From: Klebsormidium nitens
Lineage: Eukaryota > Streptophyta > Klebsormidiophyceae > Klebsormidiales > Klebsormidiaceae
Length of the DNA stretch: 64,000 nucleotides
NCBI GenBank assembly: GCA_000708835.1
Contig: DF237167.1
Location: 62,001 to 126,000, forward strand
Direction: 5' to 3'
The notes under the pieces are model-generated. The model did not search any database, had not been told where the DNA came from, and was given only the letters and a program-made list of their open reading frames with translations. Positions 48,210 to 58,746 of this stretch are shown piece by piece. A program made the position numbers and the translations under genes. The number at the start of each line of letters is the position of its first letter. The stretch's first letter is position 1.

Positions 48210-51200
48210 ATGGCGCCTCGCTCAGCCCTCCTTTGTCTTCTCCTTCTTGCTACTGCCACCACCACCCTCAGCAGACCTGACATCACGCTGACGTCACACA
48301 TCATCTCTCAGAGGAGACTGCTGCAAAATGGGACGACCAGTTCTGCTCCTGGGCCAGCTGCAGCCCCGGCACCTGTTAACTTCGGCAATGGCACTGCTGC
48401 CGTGCCGGTGTCTCCAGCCTCCAGTTTTGTTTACAACCCGAGCGGAACGTACCCCTATGTCCCAGCATTGTTCGTGTTTGGTGAGCTTATCAAGCATTGA
48501 ACCTCCTTACTTTTTTCTTTCTGTTGTTCTTTTCTTACGCTGTGTCTGTGGTCAACTTTGGGTCTTATGGTTAGCATACTCAGCATTGGAGTCACAACTT
48601 CTTCTCTTCCGTTCTCAATCACCTTTTTGCGGCATTGCGCCTCCACCTGAGACTGTCACCCCTCTGCATTCAAAGCTATCACCTTTTCGCGCTATTTTCT
48701 TGCGGTCAATTCAAGACGTGGAGAGACACTTGCCAGGCGTGGGGGCATTGCAAAATCCTGGTGCTGCATTCTCAATCTCAGTGCTGCCTACTCTCATTCC
48801 TGCCTGATTAACCACTACTCATATTTCTAAATTGATGTCTGCATGCATCGAATATTTGGCATTCTAATCTTTCTATCAACTGTGTCAACGAGTGTGCTCG
48901 CCCACCGGCTTTTGTGGTGGCCTTTACAAGAGTGTTGGGCGTCTCTTTGCCTGCTTGCATCTGTAGAGGATTCCCTCCCAAGTAAGGTCTTGAAATGTTG
49001 CTTGGTTGTAGTGGATGACAGATTGGAAGGGGTTAGACATAGACACAAGCACAGAACTAGCAAAGCTCACAGATTGAAGGTTGACAACGACATCTGAAAG
49101 TTCAACATACTGCAAGCAATTGAACGCAGGAGTCCAACTAGGCAGGCCGCAAGGCTTCGAGGTTTCCTTGTCTGCATAGCTTCTCCAACATGCACCACAG
49201 TTATGCACAAACCTCCCGACCAACATTTGTGCCATACTAGAAACTTCTTGCTTCGCTTCACATGATGAAAACACTAGCCTCTGCGGAAACAGCCAAACTC
49301 ACCCTGGTCCAGACTGACCGTTAGATTCTTCAGATCGCCAAGTCCAGCTTGCACTACTTGCAAGACAAATCCAGGCTTTTTGTCTAAAAGCAGTTCTCGT
49401 ACTGACCAGGTTATTCATCTTTCTTGTAGGTGACTCTTTGGTAGACACCGGAAACAAGTGAGGATGATCGCCTTCTTTACCCCTGTTGCTTCGTGTTAGA
49501 CCTCAGTAATTAACCTTCCATAGAGCTAAGTTTTGAGAATTTGAAGCCCTGTAATACTGAACACAATGCATCTTTCAGACAGTCTCACTCCTTTCCAGCC
49601 ACTGTGATTGGAGCTCTTGAGGTTTCAAAGCTGGTAGCTTCACAGAACTGCATTTACTCAACTGCATTCAAACGCTCTATGGTCAAGGAGCCAGAATTTG
49701 AATGGGAACGGAGTGCCGAAATGCCGATCTCTGAGAACAGATAAATCACCTCAGTGCTCTTGCGCGGTAGCCGGCCATTTGAAGAGAGTAGTTGAGGCCC
49801 CTTTCAAGGCAATAAATCTGCAAAGGCGCTTCTGCGGCATGCTGTTCAGCCTGAATCGCCCTCCAAAGCCTTGCTTCTGTCATCAAGCTCATCACGCTTG
49901 AATTATAAGCACTCCCTCTTCGTTACTGAATTTCCTTATCCTTGCAGCGTTCTGTTGGGCTTGCCATCTTACGTCGGCCTAGGGTATCCATACGGAGTTG
50001 GGCCAAGGGGCCGACTGAACGTGACGTAAGTCGTTGAGCTTCCACCTCAGTTTTCTCTCAGGTTTTTCACCAAGTGAATTGGACTTGCAAGACCGCTTAC
50101 CTTGTTTTCAAACAGCTTTTATTGACTCGGTGATTCATAAGACGGTCAAATACTAGAGCTTTTGGCTGAATTGCTAACTGTCGCGCTCGAGTGCGTAAAA
50201 AACGTCTAGTCTGCATCGCACAACGGTTGCAGACTCGATGGCAAAGCCCTTTCAGCCTCAAGAACGGCTTGCCTATGAGGAGAAAGCTTGCTACAATGTT
50301 CTTGCTAGACTCATCCAGGTTTTCAGGGATCCCGTCACCTTCATTTCTGCTTGCCGCGTTCGCTTTTCCAAGGTACGGCACTATAATTGTGTATGACCTG
50401 GCAAGCTTATGGGCCTTTGCTTTACGAGGAACCACTCCGGTTGGGTTAACCCACCTCAAACCCGACTCAAATCTAGCAAGCTAATCTGAGTGAAAAGAAT
50501 CTATGTTCTCTCTGCGCAGCGGACGCCTTTTCAACGGCCCCGTCATTGTTGATTGCCTGGCAGAGTTTATGGGCCTCCCTTTATTTTGGTTGAGTAAAAC
50601 TAAGAAAAACCCGGCTCAAACCTACCCACTTAACCTGGGTGTTAAAGAATCTCTGATTCCTTTGCGCAGCGGACGCTTTTTCAACGGCCCCGTCGTTCCT
50701 GCCTGGCGGACTTTATGGGCCTCCCTTTATTCCGGTTGAGTAGAAATAGACTCTCAACCCGACTCAAACCTACCCAGCTAATACCCTAGGTGTTAAAAGC
50801 CAACGTTGCTTTTGTAGAGCAGACGCTTTTTCAATGGTCCCGCCGCTGTGGATCCTGGCGGTATATGGGCCTCCCTTTTCTCGGGTTGTGTAGAACCAGG
50901 ATTTGAAACACGGCTCAAATCTACCCAGCTAACCTGGGTATGAAGACTCTCTGGCTTTCTTTGGCAGCGGACGCTTTGTCGACTCTCCCGTTGTGATTTC
51001 TGGCTGAGTTTATAAGCCCCCTGTTCACGACTAACTACTACTCCGGTTGACCTAACCTAACCTAACCTACCCTAACCTTAAACTCGTCTCAAACCCCCCC
51101 AGCTAACCCGATTGTTGACCGTTTCTTACTCTCTTTGCGCAGCGGGCGCTTTTCCAATGGTCCCCTCATTGTTGACTATCTGGCGGAGTTTATGGGCCTC

Positions 51201-54200
51201 CCGTTTACGACCCCTATCCTGCTGCCGGGGGGTAATTTCTACTCGGGGGCCAACTTTGCATCCGGTGGGAGTGGCGCGCTAAACTCGACGGGGACTCCTG
51301 GCAGAGTGTTACCGCTCTCTAACCAGGTAAGTTTTTGGGTTTCTCCGGTCGTTAACCAGCATCGTTAGTCTTTTTTGAGGATTTGGTCCCGTTCAGCGCA
51401 AACCGTTCGTAAGTCTTTGTTCGGGGCCCAACTTTGCATTCGGTGGGAGTGGCGCGAAACTTGACGGGGACTCCTGGCAGAGTGTTACCGCTCTTTAACC
51501 AGGTAAGTTTCAGCGCTTTTCCGTCGTTAACCCAGTGTCGTTAGCGACTCATAAAGTGCGTGATATCAGAATGGCGGAACTCTCATTGAGTTTTCTGGAG
51601 TAAACTCTGTGTCTGAAGGGAGTGGCGCCCTCACTTTGACAGGGACAGCTGGCAGAGTGTTACCGCTCTCTAACCAGGTAACTTTCGAGGCTTTTCCGTC
51701 CTTAACCCAGCGTTGTTCGCTCATGAAGTGCGTGATACTATTATGGCGGAACTCTCGAGTCGAGTTTTCTGGAGCAATCTCGTTGTCTGAAGGGAGTGGC
51801 GCGCTGAACTCGACGGGGACTCTTGGCAGACTGTTGCCGCTCTCTAACCAGGTAACTTTCGAGGCTTTTCCGTCCTTAACCCAGCGTTGTAAGCGACTGA
51901 TAAAGTGCTCGATACCAATTTGGCGAGAACCGTTAGTCGAGTTTTCTGGTGTTAACTTTGCGTCTGGTGGGAATGGCGCGCTCAACTCGACGGGGAATCC
52001 TGGCAGAGAGTTACCGCTCTTTGATCGGGTAGTTTTGGGCCTTTGCCGTCCTCTTACCCAGCATCGGAGGTGCCCTGAAGCGGGTTTGGTCCCATTCAAC
52101 GGACCCCATTCTTTAGTCTTTCTTCGGGGGCCAACTTTGCGTCCGGTGGGAGTGACGCGCTTATCTCGACAGGACCTCCTGCCGAATTGCAATTTTGTGA
52201 CGAAAGGACAGGAGACATTATTTCGGTGTTGCTTGCCCCGTTTTGGGGCGACCACGCTCGGCTTTCCACCTTAGTTTAACGGAGAATCCTGAGCTTGACG
52301 ATCCCTCAAACGAGAACTTTTTCCTACATCAAAATCCTTCCACAGAGGAAAGCGATACGCTGAGACCTGATCAGGAGAGTTACAGTGTCCAACTTGTGAT
52401 CGAGAGGAGACGGCACAGCCTGACATATGCGCTCCCCTTATGCAGACCCAGCTCTTCACCCAGCTCGTCCGCGACTCCATAGCTTATTGGCAGAACGCGT
52501 CAAACGCTAACGTCATCACGCCCTTATACCCCCGCCCCGAGACGTTTGGCGCGGCGCTCTATACTTATACCACTGGATCGAACGACCTCCGAGGCTTCAC
52601 TGGGAACGTATCTGACTTCCCCGCTTATGCACAGAGCATCCTGACGTCTATCGGGACTTCAATCACGGTAAGCATCCATCGCTTATGACAAAGCAGCATC
52701 CATCTGAGTTTTTTCGTCTGAGCGACAGTAGAATTGCAGCAGCAAAGCGTCAGCAAAAGCGTCAGCAAAACGTCAGCAAAACGTTATCAAAAGCGTCAGC
52801 AAAAGCGTCAGCAAAAGCGTCAGCAAAAGCGTCAGCAAAAGCGTCAGCGAAGGTATCAGCTCGCTTTGTTGACCAAGGAATCACAGCCAGCCGCGACAGT
52901 CTCTGAATCGTTGTCTTGCTTTTCCTAATCTGGCTTTTTTTCACGCTCCAGACTCGTAATGACCCAATCAAGGATGAGCAAACGGAATTTCTGTTCAGGG
53001 CTCGTAGTTCCAAAATAAAGACGGAAGGACCATTCTTTGAAAAAATCATTTTGAATCGGATGGCTTAGTTTCTTTGAAGCCGATTAGGCGCCTCAGTTTT
53101 TTACACGCCTCTGAACTGTTCGATGGGAAATCGAATGAGCTTGATAAGGCCTTGCCGACTAGTCACGTTCTGCTTCGTTATGGCGCCTCCACCGCACTCG
53201 CCAATCAAAAGAAAACCATGTCTGCCAAGACTTGGACGACTCCACAATTACCTGTTAGTTATCTGTTTCCGACTCTTATCAACGGCCGTAACTCTCTGTG
53301 AAGTCTTTATTCGAGGTCTTGACCAACGGCGCATAATCTTCGTTGCTCGGCGAGCCTCTCCCTGTTGCCTGCCGACCGCATACGATATGAACCGCGCATA
53401 TCTCCTGCTTTCGGACGCTCGAATCACGCCTTGATCTTACGTACAAAAGCGCACCACTTTTGCTGAACTTTAATCTTATGGTGCCCATCAGTCGAGCGCG
53501 AAGTCTGCGGTCGACTTTCCTTTCTAGCAGGCCGTCCGTTTTCTGACTAATTCCTCCTGAAGTGTCGTGAAGAGATCGACGTACGCTCTCCATATCTGCA
53601 ACTACCGAGTCCGTCGATCTCAGCAAACACAAAACACTACTGACGTCAATGTTGTGGAGTCTACTGCCTCGATCTGACATACGGCCCGGTTTATCACAGA
53701 CCGCGTACGCTTATGGCGCCCGCAACTTCCTCGAATTCAACGTCCCCGCGACACACGTCCGCTTATGCTTTCTCAATTTCTACGCGGTTCAATAGCAGAA
53801 ATTGAGGGCACTATGGCGCTCTGCTGAAATCAGTTGCTTTTTACGATAATGCCCGACAAAAGCCCCCCTTCATTGCAGACCACGTACGCTTATGGCGCCC
53901 GCAACTTCCACATAGTTCAATCTCAGCAGTTAAGGGATAGAGCAACCAAAAGACACTGGGACGTGAACTTGACAAGGTCGACTACCTCCTTATGCCTGAC
54001 ATATGCCCCGATTTTCCCCAGACCATGTACGCTTATGGCGCCCGTAACTTCCTTGCATTTAATCCCCCCCACGACAGACGTCCGCTAATGGCTTTGCAAA
54101 CCACAAAATTTCAGCAATCCAAGGACTTTGCTTACGTCGATCTTTTGACGTCAATCGCCTCCTTATGCCTTACAAAATCCCCGATTAATGCAGACCACGT

Positions 54201-57061
54201 ACGCTTATGGCGCCCGCAACTTTCTCGTATTCAACGTCCCCCTAGTCGGCTGCGTCCCGGCGGTGCGCAATCTCAGCGCGACAGGCGAGTGCTCGGCGGC
54301 CGTGGTCGCGGCCGCCCAGGGACTAAGCGCGGGTTTGGACACCCTGGTCGGGGCGCTCAGAGCGCAGCTCCCCAACTCGACGTTCGTGGTTTTTGACGCC
54401 TTGAACGCGACGACGGCGGCCATAGCGTATCCCGCCGCGTTTGGTGAGTTTTCCGTCGAATACATGGTTGGGCTTCACTGATGTGATTGTCGGAACCTCG
54501 GATCCCTAGATTCTTGGGTTTTGAGGTTTGGAAGTTCCAGGGTTAAAGCACGGGTTAGGACACCCGGGTCGGGGCGCTATGGGCGCAACTCCCCAACTCG
54601 GCATTCGTGGTCTTTGAGGCGTTGAACGCGACTACGGCGGCCATAGCGTATCCGGCCGCATTCGGTCAGTTTCAAGATTGAAAGCGTTGAAAGCCTGAAC
54701 AATTGGAAGTTAGAGTTTTGAGGTGCTAGTTCTGGCTCTGAGTTTGGGGGACTTGGCTGAAATTGTCAAATTTCCGAGTTCTAGTTCTAGGTTCTTGTGA
54801 TTCTGGATTTTGGGTTTTGGGTTTTGGGTTTTGCGTGGGTTTAAGCGAGGGTTTGGAAACGCTGATCGAGCCGCTAAGGGCGCCGCTCCCCACGTCAACT
54901 TTCCTGGTCATCGACGCCTTAAATGCGACGACGGCGGTCATAGCTTATCCCGCCCACTTCGGTGAGTTTCAAGTTTCCTATTGAAAGCCTGAACATCGAA
55001 GCCCTGGGTTTTTGGATGTCAAATCTGCGGTGCTAGGTTTGGCCCTTACTAGTTTTGGCCCTGACTTCTGAGGGGCTTCGCTGAACTTGTCAGGATTTCG
55101 AACCCCGTTTCCAGGTTCTTGGGTTTCAACATTAAGGTGTAGAATTGAAAGTGGATTTAGGCACCCGGGTCGGGGCGCGGGGCGCTGAGGGTGCAACTCC
55201 CCAATTCGACGTTCGTGGTCTTTGACGCGTCGAACGACTATGGCGGCCATAGCAGATCCCACCGCCTTTGGTGAGCGTTTGGTTGATCTTGTTTGCTAAT
55301 TTCGACTTTTCCATCCCCGAGGGTTGTGTATTTCATTATGGATTTTCGGGTTCGGGGACTCAAAACTGCTAAAAGCTGGGAGCTGGTGCGAGCTCCAGCT
55401 CTTGGGGGCTTCATTGCCACTGTCAAGGTTCCGAACGCTATTCTATCTTATTGAGTTCTAGGGTTTAGGGTTAAGCCCGGGTTTACGCGCGGGTTTGGAC
55501 ACTTGGTCGGTGCGCTTGGCTCCCCAACTCGACGTTTGTGGTCTTCGTCGCGCTGAACGCGACAACGGCGGCCATAGCGTATCCCCGCTGCGTTCGGTGA
55601 GCTTCTGGTTGATGATGGGAGTTGGGAGCTTTCGATTTTTGTGTTTTCAAGGCTGTGATTTGCATTTTGAGTTCCGGAGATCGAGACTCAAGGTTTGCTG
55701 GAAGCTGGGGGCTGGTGCTAGCTCTAACTCTTAGGGGCTTTCTGGAATGGTCAGGGAATCGAAAACTGACTGTCTGGGTTTGTGGAGTTTTAGGGTAGGG
55801 GTTAGAGCGCGGGTCTAAGCGCGGTTCTGGAAGATTCGTATTTTTCGCTTAGGGCGCAGCTTCCCGAATAACCTGTTGTGCCTTTCGATGTGCTAAACGT
55901 GACGATGGCGGCCATAGCGTATCTTCCCGTGTTCGATGAGCTCCCAGCCGGCTTGCTTGTTTGGGAGCGTTGGGTTTGGCGTCCCCGACTTCAAGCTTTT
56001 GGAATCTCAATCCGAGATTTTTGGGATCCAGATTTATAGCGTCATGTGTGCGGTGATCAAAGTTGAATTTCGGAAAATTCAGCGAAGCCAGTCAATCAGA
56101 GCCGGTACTTCAATATTGCAGCACCTAGCTAGGGCCTTGAATTCAAAGATTTGGATTCACCAGGGTTCAGATGAGCGTCTGGAGTCTGAGTTTTCGTGAC
56201 CAAAGGACTGGCGGTTCAACCCACGTTTGTGCTCTTCACAATCTCGGACGTCTATTTTTCGCCAGATCTCCCGTCCTGCTATCATTTGGGCTGCCCGTCA
56301 GATCAGATAAACATCTGATGAAGCAACCTCAGAAACAAAAGTGTCAAAATTTGGTAGAGCGAGTGTTCACTTTGGGTTCGACGAAGGTCGACTTTTGCGT
56401 CGGCGGATCGCGTCGACTTCACTCCATTTCAGAAAAGTTTGAAACTGAATGCAGAACGAAGGTCGCAAAAAGACGTTTAACCCCAGGTACCACCGCCAAC
56501 GTGTCGCGCTGCGTCGTGAGCGGTCCTGCCAGGACTGCAGAATTGAATCCTTAGACGTAATCAGAGACTCTGGCGCTGTTTCTCAACAAGTGACCCTTGA
56601 TTCGCGCGCCGATTCTCAAGCAACAGCCGTTTTGCCGCGAATAAGAGCCAGAGCAAACCAAGGACACTTCCAAGCTGCCAGAAATAGGCGATAGACAGGG
56701 ATGGAGACTGATTTCTCTTTCTACATCGGCCTCAACAAAGCCGAATTGTTCAAAAGCGATCCCCACAGTCTCAGAACCCTAAAGAGAGCTAAAGTGACTT
56801 CCCGTCATGCCAGGTCTTACGAATGCCAACTCGTCGTGCTGCGGCGCGGGCGGTCCCGCCAACACGGCGATCACGTGTGGCGCCCCCGGATCGACCGTTT
56901 GCCCAAATCCCGAACAGTATTTATTCTGGGACACTCTTCATGCGACGACCAGTTTTTATCAGCTGCTTGCGAGAGAGGCGTTCGGAGGCAACACTTTCAT
57001 CCGCCCGAGAAACTTGCTCGACACTTTTGTGCGGCCCAACCTGCTTGGGTGCGACGCTTAG
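48210..57061 (+). CDS. Secreted GDSL esterase/lipase (SGNH hydrolase), plant type
   Basis: Seven exons join in phase: 48210-48480, 49430-49457, 49948-50025, 51143-51326, 52446-52667, 54194-54443 and 56814-57061, giving 426 aa. A signal peptide occupies about residues 1-21. A Ser/Pro/Ala/Thr-rich stretch precedes the hydrolase domain. Block I is GDSLVDTGNN with the nucleophile Ser93, block III is GSND at 231-234, and block V is WDTLH with Asp384 and His387, so the catalytic set is complete. Family members hydrolyse acyl esters in the wall or apoplast; the substrate here is unknown. Exon 2 is only 28 nt. Introns around exons 4 and 6 are filled with degenerate tandem copies of those exons' edges, described separately, so automated predictors are likely to mis-call this gene. 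Confidence 0.9.
50510..51142 (+). repeat. Four upstream echoes of the 5' edge of GDSL exon 4
   Basis: Before the true exon-4 acceptor at 51142, four degenerate copies of acceptor plus first half of the exon occur, with their AG at 50519, 50669, 50821 and 50967. Steps are 150, 152, 146 and then 175 bp to the true site. Each shows GGACGC-TTTT, a GG-CCC block and GAGTTTATGGGCCTCCC or a variant. Copies carry indels and stops, and the third has lost CGG after the AG. Confidence 0.92.
51055..51085 (+). repeat. Telomere-like CCTAAC repeats
   Basis: A short run of CCTAA and CCTAAC units lies inside the intron before GDSL exon 4, between the last echo and the true exon. It resembles a degenerate interstitial telomeric tract but is only about 30 bp. 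Confidence 0.5.
51327..52210 (+). repeat. Five downstream echoes of the 3' edge of GDSL exon 4
   Basis: After the true donor at 51326/51327, copies of the exon's second half with their donor edge follow at 51502, 51677, 51851 and 52028, plus a more decayed copy near 52198. Steps are 176, 175, 174 and 177 bp. Each shows a GGGAGTGGCGCG-type block, a CTGGCAGAG-type block and, except in the last two, AACCAG followed by GTAA. Confidence 0.93.
52746..52852 (+). repeat. 12-bp minisatellite
   Basis: About eight units of AAAAGCGTCAGC, the last five nearly perfect, lie in the intron after GDSL exon 5. The tract happens to be open in several frames (Lys-Ala-Ser-Ala in one) but lies between a clear donor and acceptor. 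Confidence 0.92.
53690..54193 (+). repeat. Three upstream echoes of the 5' edge of GDSL exon 6
   Basis: Copies of acceptor plus first part of the exon occur with their AG at 53699, 53878 and 54021, before the true acceptor at 54193. Each shows TACGCTTATGGCGCCCG followed by AACTTCC. Steps are 179, 143 and 172 bp. Confidence 0.92.
54444..55940 (+). repeat. Five downstream echoes of the 3' edge of GDSL exon 6
   Basis: Copies of the exon's second half with the donor edge occur, ending at 54664, 54961, 55270, 55597 and 55935; the true edge is 54443. Steps widen from 221 to 297, 309, 327 and 338 bp. Each shows ACGGCGGCCATAGC or close variants before the edge. GTGAG or a variant follows in all but the last, where the donor is lost. 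TTTTGGG repeats near 54804-54835 lie between copies. Confidence 0.92.
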
Positions 57062-58746
57062 GGTCTGATCGATGCGATTTAGACCGTATGGTTTTGACAA
57101 GGAAGATTTAAGAGCGGGATGGGTCTGGATTTCGATTGTAGTGCCGTTTTTGCGACGCGGAGTGCACGCATAGGAATAATCGCAAGTGCATGGTCAAGGT
57201 TGAGGTTATGTATAGTTATGCTAGTGAGAAGGGCTCAGGCCGAAGTGTCAATTAGACAGGATAATTCTCTACAGGAAGTAGATCAAAGCGCGCCGAGCCT
57301 AGCAAGGACAGTGATTAGAGAAAGCCTTGAAGAGCTGGGAATCAGGCGCAGCGCAGACAAAGCTCAGCTACGTATGCACGACGTAGTGACAGCTAATATT
57401 ACTAAAGCTAGGCAACTGAGGCAGGACAGTTTTGTCGACAGAGTTACCGTGGCTCCGCTCGTTTTGGATTTGTTCAATGCGTCTTCGATAGAATGTTGAT
57501 AACATCTGCGGATCCTTGACTCCTTTCGGCGTTCAGTGTACCGTACACCGTCGACCAACATCAAGGTTGCATATGTTCAATTCGATCGGACTCGGATTAT
57601 TGCTTCGATCTTCCAAATTAAGTTCCACTGATGCCCTGTAGCCACTGACCTTGCAATTATGATGGAAGGCCTGATCGGACTGATGGAATCGATTCTTGTC
57701 TGACCGTTTGATTACCTTTGTCGGGGACCGCAGGGCCCTTTGAACAATAGGCTGCCGCCGCAATGCGTTGGTGGCCGTTCATTAGAGTCGTACTTGATCA
57801 CTCGAGACGTATACCGTGGACTGCCATATCGATGTGTTGAAGCCCGCCTACTTTGCAATAACGTCCATCATCAGTTCTGTTTGAAGGTATTGCATGATAT
57901 AGCTTGCGTTCATGAATTAATCTAAAACCGAACGTTTATATGCGAGCTGAGCCTACTGCATGATCTGACCGTACGTGCCATATTATGACATGGGATGCGT
58001 GTACGTTACATCCAATCAGCTAGAGGTACGTTCGGAGCGCACGCGTCCGATCCGATGATCATCATTGGCCGTGTGGATGCATGCATGAGATATTCAACAG
58101 TATGAACGATTGAACCATGCATGAGGTTCAGATCTGTCCATAGCATGCAGAGTGCACGGTGTACGTTATACACTATTCCGTTTCACTTTTAAGGCATGGG
58201 GTTGCAGGCGGAACTTAAAGCCACTCCAGTAAAAACATGATTGTAACTGTCAACTTCGTCAGCGCCAACATGACAGGCCGGTTGATGCATAGCCATGCAC
58301 ATATGTAATGGGTCAATGAGCCCGAGCTGGTGCAATTTGCCAGCGCGCGCTTTCGGAATCCTTTTGATAACCACTTCATAAACGTGAGCGGCTTTGTAAA
58401 TTAACTCCGACATATCTCTTTGACCAAAAAACTTTTTCAGAATTTGTAATCGCTAGCTTGCTTGGGGCAATCCAGAGGTCCAACTTATCGTAAGAGGACT
58501 CCGGTCCAATCTCGACCGACCAAACGAGCAAAATCCTACGCCTCGCGCTATACAATTTCCTTACTAACAAACTCGGCCAACCGCTTGTTATGTCAGCCTG
58601 AGTGTAACGCTCCCCAGCCCATCAGCGACCACCGTTACAACTATACTTTATGACACGACTCTAAATGGGCGTCTACTCCGGGCCTTCATCCTTTCAGCCA
58701 GGGTGTAACGCTCCGGCTCAGCCCGACGCGTGCAAACATTACCGTC
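57062..58746. other. Convergent intergenic region
   Basis: Holds the 3' flanks of the GDSL and CHRD genes. A 126-codon frame at 57119-57499 directly follows the GDSL stop and has no recognisable domain. An imperfect duplication lies near 58586-58636 and 58695-58750: TGTAACGCTCC in both, the second copy overlapping the CHRD stop. Confidence 0.45.

Noticed and set aside
50503-52274. Several short open frames that read like extra GDSL lipase genes or exons
   Set aside because: They are degenerate echoes of exon 4 with stops and indels; only 51143-51326 fits the phase of the neighbouring exons.
52746-52852. Regular repeats that could suggest a CRISPR array
   Set aside because: Units are 12 bp and directly abutting, without spacers, and lie in a eukaryotic intron.
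57119-57499. 126-codon frame just after the GDSL stop
   Set aside because: It probably lies in the 3' untranslated region; no splice sites or homology are recognised.
58189-58413. 74-codon minus-strand frame downstream of the CHRD gene
   Set aside because: No similarity recognised; probably 3' flank.
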